DNA of 64,000 nt from Flavobacteriales bacterium (GTDB lineage: Bacteria > Bacteroidota > Bacteroidia > Flavobacteriales_F > PHOS-HE28). Each line of letters starts with the position of its first letter. The first letter of the stretch is position 1. The notes below the pieces were generated by a model. That model saw only the letters and a list, made by a program, of their open reading frames with translations. It made no database searches and was not told where the DNA came from. Of this stretch, positions 28,072-35,785 are shown piece by piece. Location of the stretch: positions 1 to 64,000 of the forward strand of contig JADKGB010000037.1 in assembly GCA_016717225.1 (NCBI GenBank). Reading direction: 5' to 3'. A program made the translations under genes and the position numbers.

Positions 28072-29084
28072 ACGACCGATTTCTTGAAGGAAGTCAAAAG
28101 TAGTGACACCCCGCCAAGCACAATAACCATGAGGGTTTGGGCCAACCAAAGAAGCCATCCCATGGCCAGCGCGTCAGGTCGCACCAATTCGCCCCCCAAG
28201 GAGGAGGGCATGTACATCCCAACGGTCAAAGCCACCAAAGCTGGATATACCCCGATGCCACCTTGCACGAGTACAATACCAACGGCGCCAGCGATGAACC
28301 CCGCAAGGATCCCTGCAAAGGGCACCACCTCCAGGGTCGGCAGGCAATAAAAACCCACTTTGAACATGCCGATATAGGCCGCCCAGATGAATAGCGTGTG
28401 GGCAATGAAAGCGCCCTTTTGCTTTGTATTGATCACAGCGCGCAACCCCGCCCCAAAGCCGCGCAATAAGTCCATCGCACGAGCGCGCAGTGCTGGGCGA
28501 GTGAAGATGAGATAGGTGCCTATAATAACCGTGAGCGCGATGATGACCAGAACAACGGTAAACCAAGGGAATCCACCCGCCTCCGCTACTTCTTGTGAGG
28601 AACGATAGTCTGCGATGCGGCTCTTGAAGAGGTCGATCTTGTCAACTTGGAAAAGCACTGTAACAACCGCGATAACCGCCAACATGGCCGTGTCCACCAC
28701 GCGCTCTGCCAGCACGGTGCCGAAACCCTGTTCGAAAGGCACCTTTTCGGTCCGATATATTGATACCGCTCGACTCGCCTCACCAGCGCGCTGGATGAAC
28801 ATGTTGATGAAGTAACCGATCATCACGGCATGATAGCAGTTCCAAAATCCGGGCCTGTGGCCCAGAGGGGATAGCAGGTAGCGCCAACGCCAGCCACGGC
28901 TAACATGGGCCAACCAACCTACAATGGTTGCGAGGATGAGCCAACGTGCATCGGCCTGTCGGAATGCTGCGAACAATTCACCTTTCTGCGCATCACTGAG
29001 GTCGTTGTAGGTGCTGAACACCAGCCAGACACCTATCCCAAGGGGCACAATAACCTTCAAGGCGTTCAAAAGGGCCTTCTTCAT
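28068..29084 (-). CDS. Lysylphosphatidylglycerol synthase TM region-like (UPF0104/YbhN) membrane protein
   Basis: 338 residues with about eight membrane segments. Characteristic stretches are WRWRYLLSPLGH, GYFINMFIQRAGEASRAVSI and VLAERVVDTAMLAVIAV, followed by GIVLVQGGIGVYPALVALTV. The family (AglD/MprF N-terminal-like) includes flippase-like proteins, and the substrate here is unknown. Coupled to rfaE2 by a 4-base overlap and 73 bases downstream of panC. In many flavobacteria this gene follows panC-panD and precedes radA. Confidence 0.88.
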   Translation of the reverse strand: MKKALLNALKVIVPLGIGVWLVFSTYNDLSDAQKGELFAAFRQADARWLILATIVGWLAHVSRGWRWRYLLSPLGHRPGFWNCYHAVMIGYFINMFIQRAGEASRAVSIYRTEKVPFEQGFGTVLAERVVDTAMLAVIAVVTVLFQVDKIDLFKSRIADYRSSQEVAEAGGFPWFTVVLVIIALTVIIGTYLIFTRPALRARAMDLLRGFGAGLRAVINTKQKGAFIAHTLFIWAAYIGMFKVGFYCLPTLEVVPFAGILAGFIAGAVGIVLVQGGIGVYPALVALTVGMYMPSSLGGELVRPDALAMGWLLWLAQTLMVIVLGGVSLLLTSFKKSVV

Positions 29085-29157
29085 GTATTCGCTGTTTCGG
29101 AAGAAGAAGAGCCGTATGCGAAGGATCTCACTGTATTCGGCAATTGAGAGGGCGAAC

Positions 29158-30003
29158 TTACCTGCGCAGGGTCAGGTTATCGATAAGGCGCACATTTCCA
29201 AACGAAGCCGCGATCAGAACGGACGCCTCGTCCAAGGAACCCCAATCAGCCAGCGGCTGCAGGGTTAGCGGATGGGCAATTTCCAGATAATCCAACTGCA
29301 CCATGGGTTCCGAAGCAAGAATTTCCATTCCAGCCTGTCTGCACCGACCAACGGAGTGTTCGAAGGCCCTATGCTCCACGGCGCATAAGCTGCGATAGAG
29401 CGCCGGGGCTGCGGCTCGTTCTTCGGGAGTCAGCCTTGCATTGCGCGAACTCAGCGCCAGGCCGTCCGAAGCACGTACCGTAGGGCACCCGATAATTTGC
29501 TCAGGCCACCTCTCGCGCTGGGCTATGAGACGGATCACCGCCAATTGTTGACGATCCTTTTCGCCGAAAAGGGCTTGGTCTGGCCTAGTATAGTGGAACA
29601 AACGCTCGACCACGTTCACCACACCTTGAAAGTGGCCGGGGCGAGAAGGTCCTTCGAGAACCTCGTCCAATCCAGCCAGGTCATAGCTCTTGGGTATTGA
29701 CCCATCATAGATACCTTCCTTGGTGGGCAAGAAGAGCGTATGGCACCCCCTGGATTCGAGCAGGGCACGGTCCTGATCCGGTTGGCGAGGGTACTTCCGC
29801 AGGTCCTCTGGGTTGTTGAACTGAAGCGGGTTCACGAAAACACTGGCTACAACGGCGTCGCAAGTACCCAACGCTTGATCCACAAGCGCCAAATGCCCCT
29901 CGTGCAATGCTCCCATGGTAGGCACAAAACCGATCGTTTGTCCGGCCCGTCGACGAGCTGCACTCCACACGGCCATTGCCAAAACATCCTCGACCACCTG
30001 CAT
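29158..30003 (-). CDS. panC: Pantothenate synthetase
   Basis: 281 residues. Joins pantoate and beta-alanine with ATP, the last step of pantothenate (CoA precursor) synthesis, in the cytoplasm. Motifs: FVPTMGALHEGHLALV (HIGH-type nucleotide site), FVNPLQFNNPEDLRKYPR, GKFQGV-like GHFQGVVNVV, FGEKDRQQLAVI, and SSRNARL near the KMSKS position. First gene of the minus-strand operon and divergent from the glycogen synthase gene, with 108 bases between. The panD gene (beta-alanine supply) usual at this position is absent from the window. Confidence 0.95.
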   Translation of the reverse strand: MQVVEDVLAMAVWSAARRRAGQTIGFVPTMGALHEGHLALVDQALGTCDAVVASVFVNPLQFNNPEDLRKYPRQPDQDRALLESRGCHTLFLPTKEGIYDGSIPKSYDLAGLDEVLEGPSRPGHFQGVVNVVERLFHYTRPDQALFGEKDRQQLAVIRLIAQRERWPEQIIGCPTVRASDGLALSSRNARLTPEERAAAPALYRSLCAVEHRAFEHSVGRCRQAGMEILASEPMVQLDYLEIAHPLTLQPLADWGSLDEASVLIAASFGNVRLIDNLTLRR

Positions 30004-30050
30004 GCTAACCCGCTAAATGTTGTGCTTGGCGAGGGGAATTCGCATCCGCG

Positions 30051-30085
30051 TTTGTTGAAATAGGCCCCGAATGTCTATACTTTTG
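30051..30085 (+). promoter_or_regulatory. Candidate promoter of the glycogen synthase-DUF4270-glmS cluster
   Basis: TTTGTTG at 30051-30057 and TACTTTTG at 30078-30085 fit the Bacteroidota -33/-7 pattern, 20 bases apart counted from the inner TTG. The -7 box is a perfect TAnnTTTG. A start site near 30091 would leave a leader of about 20 bases before ATG 30112. Confidence 0.55.
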
Positions 30086-30111
30086 TGTTCCAATCCTTAT
30101 CCCCATCCCGC

Positions 30112-30939
30112 ATGAGTCTGAAGAAAGCCAAGGTGTTGACCATTTCACAGTTCATCGAACCTTTTACCGATGGCACCGAAATGGGCCGGGCTGCCCGCCA
30201 ACTGCCCCAGGGCATGCTTGACCGAGGCAACGAAATACGGACGTTCATGCCGAAATTCGGAAGCATCAATGAGCGCAGGCACCAGTTGCACGAGGTGATC
30301 CGCCTGAGTGGAATGAACCTGATCATCGACGATACTGACCACGCGCTACTGATAAAGGTGGCCAGCGTTCCAAGTGCCCGCATGCAGGTTTACTTCATCG
30401 ACAACGAGGAGTATTTCAAGCGGAAGAACTTGACGCACGACGATGATGAAAAATTCTTCGCCGACAACGATGAACGTGCCTTGTTTTTCTGCCGTGGAGC
30501 ATTGGAAACCGTACGCAAATTGGGTTGGAAGCCGGACATCATCCACTGTCACGGTTGGATGACGGCCTTCGTTCCTTTGTACATCCGCCATTTCTTCAGC
30601 GACGATCCGCACTTTGAGGATGCCAAGCTTATTCTCACCGTGTATGATGAACAACCAGAAGACCTGGACAAGGACTTGGCCAAAAAACTCGGCCAGGAAG
30701 GCTTCAGCAAAGACCTATTGAAGGGCCTGTCCAAGCCAACCACGGATGATCTGAACAAATTCGCCCTGAATCTCTGTGATGCCGTAGTGAAGGGCAGTCC
30801 AAAGTTGAGCCGAACCATGGAAAGCGCGATCAAAGCCAGTGAAAAGCGTGTGCTTGCATACGCTGGCGAAGACGAGCGCGTTAACGCTCATGCCGAGTTT
30901 TACCACGAAGTATTGGAAGAAGCCTTGGCCGGAGCGTGA
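30112..30939 (+). CDS. Short glycogen/starch synthase family protein (GT5 N-terminal domain)
   Basis: 275 residues covering only the N-terminal Rossmann domain of glycogen synthase. VLTISQFIEPFTDGTEMGRA occupies the ADP-glucose loop but lacks the usual KTGGL, reading FTDGTEMG instead. PKFGSINERRHQLHEVIRLS and WKPDIIHCHGWMTAFVPLYI are clearly family-like. This short form is a conserved Bacteroidota protein; without the C-terminal donor domain, enzyme activity is doubtful. The stop overlaps the GTG start of the DUF4270 gene (GTGA). Confidence 0.82.
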   Translation: MSLKKAKVLTISQFIEPFTDGTEMGRAARQLPQGMLDRGNEIRTFMPKFGSINERRHQLHEVIRLSGMNLIIDDTDHALLIKVASVPSARMQVYFIDNEEYFKRKNLTHDDDEKFFADNDERALFFCRGALETVRKLGWKPDIIHCHGWMTAFVPLYIRHFFSDDPHFEDAKLILTVYDEQPEDLDKDLAKKLGQEGFSKDLLKGLSKPTTDDLNKFALNLCDAVVKGSPKLSRTMESAIKASEKRVLAYAGEDERVNAHAEFYHEVLEEALAGA

Positions 30940-32291
30940 AGAGACACATTTTCCAATTTCGCACACGGCCCACGTTGGGGGCCGTGCTGCTTTTCGGCGG
31001 GTTGGTTTTGGCTGGCTGCAAAAAACCGGATAGTGATCTGGGGTTGGATATTTTGGACCCTGCCGACGCCCTCGGGACAGATCAAGTTGATACAACAGGC
31101 ATTCTTGCTTGGACGATCGTTCCTGAACCCGGTCGCACCAGCGCTCTCAGTCGCAATGTTCTTGGCACTTACCTGGACCCGGATTTCGGGTTGGTGAGCA
31201 CGGGCATTGTAACCCAGATACTCTTGAGTTCCAACGGCGTTGGTTCCAATGTGAACCCAAGTGACCTGGTGTGTGATTCCATTGTGCTTTCATTGGCTTA
31301 CGATCTTACCACGTTCGGTTATGGAAATGCGGATCCGCAATCGTTCCGCGTGTTCCGGCTGAACGAAGACCTGCGAACCGACACGTCCTATTTGAGTGAT
31401 CATGTTCCCGGGATCATCTTGGAAGACCTGGTGGCGGCGGGCCGGCCTGAATTCCCCATTCAGCCATCCACGCCCCTGTCCATAGGGGGCGAATCGCTCA
31501 GCCCCCAATTGCGCATCCCGTTGAAAACATCCCTGGGCGGGGAAATCCTGAGCAAATGGGGCTCAACGACCCTGGAGAACAACGTAGCATTCCTTGAGTG
31601 GTTCAAAGGAATAATGATCTTGCCTGCGGAAGAAGCCACTGTGCCGTTCCAACAAGCGGCCTTGTACTTCAATCTGCTTGGTGTTGATAGCAAGGTGCGG
31701 CTTTACTATCGCAATACCGCTGTTGTAGACACGTTCACGTTCGACTTCGTTATCAACACGAGCTGCGTGCGCTACTCGCTATCGCACTTTGACCACACGA
31801 AGGCTACGGAGCCCGGTCTTGTATTAGCCCTTCAGAACCAGACAGCAGGTCAACAAGAGGTGTACGTTCAAGCACTTGGCGGCGCTCGCGTGGAGCTTCG
31901 GTTCCCGAACATCCTGGACTACGCAACGAATGGGTCTGGAGCGGTGGCAAAAGCCGAATTGGTGATTCCGGTGGATGAACGCTATTATCCACTTTATGTT
32001 CCACCCACCCAGCTTTTCGTGTTCCGCAAGGATGATAATGGCGAAGACGTCTCTCTCCCCGATCAATTGTCGGGCACAACCTTGATCGGTGGGCTTTATG
32101 ACCCCGAGGATCATGAATATCGTTTTGTGATCACACGATGGATACAGGGCGTCCTCAACGGTGAGTATCCGAATACAGGCTTGGCGGTGCTCCCGGGCAG
32201 CAACGGGGTTTCGGTGAACCGCGCTATTCTCTTCGGCCCCGAGCATCCGATCGCGCCTATGAAATTGCGGCTAACTTTCACCACATACTGA
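30936..32291 (+). CDS. DUF4270 lipoprotein
   Basis: 451 residues with a lipoprotein signal (LFGGLVLAGC). DUF4270 features: SDLGLDILDP near the N-terminus, LSRNVLGTYLDPDFG, VCDSIVLSLAY, SYLSDHVPG, and a C-terminal LVIPVDERYYPLYVPP and RWIQGVLNGEYPNTGLAVLP. The family is found next to glycogen synthase and glmS in many Bacteroidota; its function is unknown and it is probably on the periplasmic or outer-membrane surface. It starts at GTG 30936 overlapping the preceding stop and ends 7 bases before glmS. Confidence 0.88.
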   Translation: MKRHIFQFRTRPTLGAVLLFGGLVLAGCKKPDSDLGLDILDPADALGTDQVDTTGILAWTIVPEPGRTSALSRNVLGTYLDPDFGLVSTGIVTQILLSSNGVGSNVNPSDLVCDSIVLSLAYDLTTFGYGNADPQSFRVFRLNEDLRTDTSYLSDHVPGIILEDLVAAGRPEFPIQPSTPLSIGGESLSPQLRIPLKTSLGGEILSKWGSTTLENNVAFLEWFKGIMILPAEEATVPFQQAALYFNLLGVDSKVRLYYRNTAVVDTFTFDFVINTSCVRYSLSHFDHTKATEPGLVLALQNQTAGQQEVYVQALGGARVELRFPNILDYATNGSGAVAKAELVIPVDERYYPLYVPPTQLFVFRKDDNGEDVSLPDQLSGTTLIGGLYDPEDHEYRFVITRWIQGVLNGEYPNTGLAVLPGSNGVSVNRAILFGPEHPIAPMKLRLTFTTY

Positions 32292-32298
32292 ACCTGAC

Positions 32299-34143
32299 AT
32301 GTGCGGCATCGTCGGCTATATGGGCGACAAGAACGCCTATTCGATCCTTATCAACGGCTTGCGCCGGTTGGAATACCGTGGATATGATAGCGCAGGTGTT
32401 GCGCTCTTGAACGGCGACCAACTTCTGATCCACAAGTGCCAAGGGAAGGTGAGCGACCTGGAGGCCCATGTGCAAGGGAAAGACCTTTCTGGAACCGTTG
32501 GTATCGGGCATACGCGTTGGGCCACCCACGGGCCGCCGAATGACATCAACGCCCACCCGCACCAAAGCACGAGCGGCGATCTGGCGTTGATCCACAATGG
32601 TATCATCGAGAACTACGCCTCGATCAAAGAAGAGCTCAAGCACAGGGGGCACTCCTTCAAGAGCGATACGGATACCGAAGTGCTTGTGCATCTGATCGAC
32701 GATGTACAACGAACGGAAAAAGTAGACCTGCCCGAAGCGGTGCGGCTAGCGCTTGACAGCGCAGTAGGGGCCTACGCGATCGTGGTCATCGACAAGAAGG
32801 ACCCCGATATCATGGTAGCTGCACGCCGCAGCAGCCCGCTGGTGATCGGTATTGGCGCCAATGGCGAACACTTCATCGCCAGTGATGCGACACCGATCGT
32901 AGAACACACAAAAAACGTAGTTTATCTGGAGGATGGTGAGATCGCCGTGATCGAGCGCGGCAAGGGCTTGAAGATCCGGAACGTGAAGAACCAGGAGAAG
33001 ACGCCCTTCATCACCGAACTCGAAATGCATCTCGAGACGCTGGAGAAAGGCGGGTATGACCACTTCATGCTGAAGGAGATCCACGAACAGCCGCGGAGTA
33101 TTCGTGATTCGATGCGCGGTCGTTTGAACCTGGCCTCTGGGGAGGCTGTGTTAGGGGGTATCAAGGACTATGAGCAGAAATTCGTGCAGGCCAAGCGCAT
33201 CATCATTGTAGGTTGTGGTACCAGTTGGCATGCAGGATTGGTTGGTGAGTACCTCTTCGAAGAACTGGCCCGCATCCCTGTGGAGGTTGAGTACGCCAGC
33301 GAATTCAGGTACCGCAATCCGATCATCAACGAAGATGATATCGTGATCGCGATCAGCCAAAGCGGGGAGACAGCGGATACCATGGCCGCTATTGAATTGG
33401 CCAAGGGCCGGGGCGCCACCATTTTCGGTGTGTGCAATGTCGTAGGCAGCAGCATCGCGCGCATCACTCACGCCGGGGCCTACACCCACGCTGGTCCGGA
33501 GATCGGCGTGGCCAGCACCAAAGCGTTCACGGCGCAAGTGACCGTGCTTACTCTCATGGCGCTCATGGTCGGCCACAAGCGAGGCACCATCACTGGAAGC
33601 AAGTATTACCGACTACTTAACGAGTTGGATGCTATCCCCGGCAAGGTTGAACAGGTCCTGAAGAACGAGGAACAGATCAAGTATATAGCCGATATCTACA
33701 AGGACGCACCCAATGTGTTGTACCTCGGAAGGGGCTACACGTTCCCCGTAGCGCTCGAGGGCGCGTTGAAATTGAAAGAGATCAGCTACATCCACGCTGA
33801 AGGATACCCCGCTGCCGAAATGAAGCACGGACCCATTGCCCTTATCGATGAGGAGATGCCTGTGTTCGTGATCGCAACGAAGGGTGCCAGCTACGAAAAG
33901 GTGGTCAGCAATATTCAGGAGGTAAAGGCTCGCAAAGGCAAGATCATCGCCATTGTTACGGAAGGCGATACGGTCGTAAAGGGCATAGCCGACCACGTGA
34001 TCGAGATCCCTGAGACACCCGATGCGCTTTCCCCTCTGTTAACGGTGATCCCCTATCAATTGCTCAGCTACCACATTGCCGTAATGCGGGGTTGCAATGT
34101 TGATCAACCTCGCAATTTGGCGAAGAGCGTTACGGTGGAATAA
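32299..34143 (+). CDS. glmS: Glutamine-fructose-6-phosphate aminotransferase (isomerizing)
   Basis: 614 residues. Makes glucosamine 6-phosphate, the first step toward UDP-GlcNAc for peptidoglycan and LPS. The N-terminal glutaminase starts MCGIVGYMG with the nucleophile Cys2 (after Met removal) and has RRLEYRGYDSAG and GHTRWATHGPPNDINAHPH. Two SIS domains follow (GCGTSWHAG, ISQSGETADTMAA, YLGRGYTFPVALEGALKLKE), and the end is PRNLAKSVTVE. No glmS ribozyme-like structure is apparent in the 7-base gap upstream. The last 14 bases overlap the convergent TM2 gene. Confidence 0.98.
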   Translation: MCGIVGYMGDKNAYSILINGLRRLEYRGYDSAGVALLNGDQLLIHKCQGKVSDLEAHVQGKDLSGTVGIGHTRWATHGPPNDINAHPHQSTSGDLALIHNGIIENYASIKEELKHRGHSFKSDTDTEVLVHLIDDVQRTEKVDLPEAVRLALDSAVGAYAIVVIDKKDPDIMVAARRSSPLVIGIGANGEHFIASDATPIVEHTKNVVYLEDGEIAVIERGKGLKIRNVKNQEKTPFITELEMHLETLEKGGYDHFMLKEIHEQPRSIRDSMRGRLNLASGEAVLGGIKDYEQKFVQAKRIIIVGCGTSWHAGLVGEYLFEELARIPVEVEYASEFRYRNPIINEDDIVIAISQSGETADTMAAIELAKGRGATIFGVCNVVGSSIARITHAGAYTHAGPEIGVASTKAFTAQVTVLTLMALMVGHKRGTITGSKYYRLLNELDAIPGKVEQVLKNEEQIKYIADIYKDAPNVLYLGRGYTFPVALEGALKLKEISYIHAEGYPAAEMKHGPIALIDEEMPVFVIATKGASYEKVVSNIQEVKARKGKIIAIVTEGDTVVKGIADHVIEIPETPDALSPLLTVIPYQLLSYHIAVMRGCNVDQPRNLAKSVTVE

Positions 34144-34558
34144 CGGCTTCGCCACGCGGCTTCGCCCACATGAGTACGCGGTCATTTTCTACATAGGCCG
34201 CCAGGTCCTTGGTAAAAAGGATATGGCCCAGGTCCACCAGGACCAACACACCAAAACCACCGAAAGTGAGCGCGTAAAGCACAGGCACTTTCGGATCCGT
34301 ACCAAGGTAGATACGATGGCCACCGAAAGGCCCTAACGCAAGCGCCAACCCGGCGGCTAGCGCGCGATGAGGCCGATGAATATCGGCCAGTACCGAACTA
34401 TCAGACTCGACAAACAAGGCCCATTGCTCGGGCGCTGTTTTTACCGTGAAGGGACCCGCCGCCCACAGATCCGCAATACACAGGGTGGCAAAAAATCCAA
34501 AAAGTGCCGATCGCAAGAGCCCGTGGAAACGAGCATGGTCAACCCCGGTTGAAGTCAC
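34130..34558 (-). CDS. TM2 domain-containing membrane protein
   Basis: 142 residues. An N-terminal hydrophobic segment (LLRSALFGFFATLCIADLW) resembles a signal or first helix. The TM2 core is LALALGPFGGHRIYLGTD followed by VLYALTFGGFGVLVLVDLGHIL. The family's function is unknown. The only start I see for this frame is GTG 34558. Convergent with glmS (14-base overlap). Confidence 0.78.
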   Translation of the reverse strand: MTSTGVDHARFHGLLRSALFGFFATLCIADLWAAGPFTVKTAPEQWALFVESDSSVLADIHRPHRALAAGLALALGPFGGHRIYLGTDPKVPVLYALTFGGFGVLVLVDLGHILFTKDLAAYVENDRVLMWAKPRGEAVIPP

Positions 34559-34579
34559 CTATAAAACAGGTTGTTCGTG

Positions 34580-35188
34580 CTATTTGCCCGCGTCAAATCG
34601 TTTGGCAACCTCGCTCCAATCAACCACGTTCCAGAACGCGGCGATATAGTCTGGCCGGCGATTCTGGTAATTCAGGTAGTACGCATGTTCCCATACATCG
34701 AGCGCGAGAACGGGAGTTCCTCCACAACCGGTGTCCGGCATTAGGGGATTGTCTTGGTTGGGAGTGGAGCAGATCTCCAGGTTACCCCCCTTATGAACGC
34801 ATAACCAAGCCCAACCACTCCCAAAGCGGGTAACTCCGGCTGTGCTGAGTTTCTCCTTGAAGGCTTCGAAAGACCCAAAAGCGGTGTTAATGGCTTCGGA
34901 TAGGCTACCATGCGGGTTACCTCCTCCTTCGGGTGATAGAACAGTCCAGAAAAGCGAGTGGTTGTAATGCCCCCCGCCATTATTCCGCACGGCCATGTTT
35001 TTCATATCCAACGAAGCCATGATCTCTTCGATGGGCTTCCCCTCCATAGAAGTGCCCTCGATCGCCTTGTTAAGGTTGGTCACATAGGCGTTATGGTGTT
35101 TACCATGATGGATCTCCATGGTGCGCGCATCGATGTGGGGCTCCAAGGCGTTATGGGCATAAGAAAGTGCAGGTAGTTGGAAGGGCAT
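34580..35188 (-). CDS. sodB: Superoxide dismutase (Mn-type or cambialistic)
   Basis: 202 residues. Dismutates superoxide to H2O2 and O2 in the cytoplasm. Metal ligands: the His in IHHGKHHNAYV, the His in GGGHYNHSLFW, and the Asp and His in DVWEHAYYLNYQNRRPDYI. Gly in NNGGGHYNH together with the Gln in NQDNPLM is the combination usual in Mn-dependent or cambialistic enzymes rather than strict Fe enzymes, so the symbol is tentative; no metal specificity can be proven from sequence. A candidate promoter lies about 40-65 bases upstream, back to back with that of the small lipoprotein gene. Confidence 0.93.
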   Translation of the reverse strand: MPFQLPALSYAHNALEPHIDARTMEIHHGKHHNAYVTNLNKAIEGTSMEGKPIEEIMASLDMKNMAVRNNGGGHYNHSLFWTVLSPEGGGNPHGSLSEAINTAFGSFEAFKEKLSTAGVTRFGSGWAWLCVHKGGNLEICSTPNQDNPLMPDTGCGGTPVLALDVWEHAYYLNYQNRRPDYIAAFWNVVDWSEVAKRFDAGK

Positions 35189-35224
35189 GTGGGGTAAGGT
35201 TGGGGCGAAACAAGGCTTCGGGGC

Positions 35225-35252
35225 GAAAGATAATCGCGCTTTAAGTGGGCAA
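35225..35252 (-). promoter_or_regulatory. Candidate sodB promoter
   Basis: In the sense direction TTG (35252-35250) and TATCTTTC (35232-35225) are 17 bases apart, close to the Bacteroidota -33/-7 pattern. The -33 element lies four bases from that of the divergent lipoprotein promoter (35256), so a factor bound between them could affect both genes. Confidence 0.4.
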
Positions 35253-35255
35253 GTC

Positions 35256-35285
35256 CTTGATGGTTAGAAGAAAATACTACATTCG
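35256..35285 (+). promoter_or_regulatory. Candidate promoter of the small Ala-rich lipoprotein gene
   Basis: TTG at 35256-35258 and TACATTCG at 35278-35285 are 19 bases apart. Together with the element at 63765-63793 (TTG, 18 bases, TATATTCG) it suggests a local -7 variant TAnnTTCG. The predicted leader is about 24 bases. Confidence 0.45.
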
Positions 35286-35314
35286 CGGCCACTTTCACCA
35301 AAAACCAAACGGAG

Positions 35315-35590
35315 ATGATCAAGAAGTTTGCATTGCTGGCCACTGTGGCAGCGATCATGGTAGGCTGCGGAGGCGCAACTGCCGAGAACATGGAAGCCAA
35401 GATGAAGGCCGCTGCTGACAGCGTTCAAGCATCAATGGCAAAAGCTGCTGCCGACATGGAAGCTGCTGCAAAAGCACAAGCGGATAGCGCTGCCGCTGCC
35501 GCTGCCAACATGGGCGATAGCGCAACCAAAATGATGGAGGGCGCTGTTGACGCCACCAAGGCTGCTGCCGACAAGATGACCGGCCACTAA
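35315..35590 (+). CDS. Small Ala-rich lipoprotein
   Basis: 91 residues. The signal peptide ends in the lipobox IMVGC. The rest is almost purely helical with an Ala/Met/Lys/Asp repeat (about 11-residue steps: AAADSVQASMAKAAADMEAA), recalling Lpp-like or LEA-like amphipathic helices. It is probably an abundant envelope lipoprotein: it has its own candidate promoter, a compact gene and a strong terminator. Function unknown. Confidence 0.78.
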   Translation: MIKKFALLATVAAIMVGCGGATAENMEAKMKAAADSVQASMAKAAADMEAAAKAQADSAAAAAANMGDSATKMMEGAVDATKAAADKMTGH

Positions 35591-35616
35591 GCCGTACTCG
35601 ACTCTGCATAAAGAAC

Positions 35617-35642
35617 AAGGGGCCGAAAGGCCCCTTCTCTTT
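35617..35642 (+). terminator. Intrinsic terminator of the Ala-rich lipoprotein gene
   Basis: An 8-bp perfect stem AAGGGGCC / GGCCCCTT with a GAAA tetraloop (35617-35636) is followed by CTCTTTT. This is a classical rho-independent terminator. Confidence 0.88.
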
Positions 35643-35785
35643 TGATCCAATTATTTTCAGGGTTGTCAGCCTTCGATGGATAGTTCGACGAAACCAGGAA
35701 TAAAGCCCAAGAAAATGGCTGCCGGTTCTATTCGACATATCGCGGATAGCCCAAATGAGATCACTGAACCGGGATCGGAATCCCT

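Noticed and set aside
32292..32298. glmS ribozyme or riboswitch before glmS
   Set aside because: Only 7 bases separate DUF4270 and glmS; there is no room for a structured leader.
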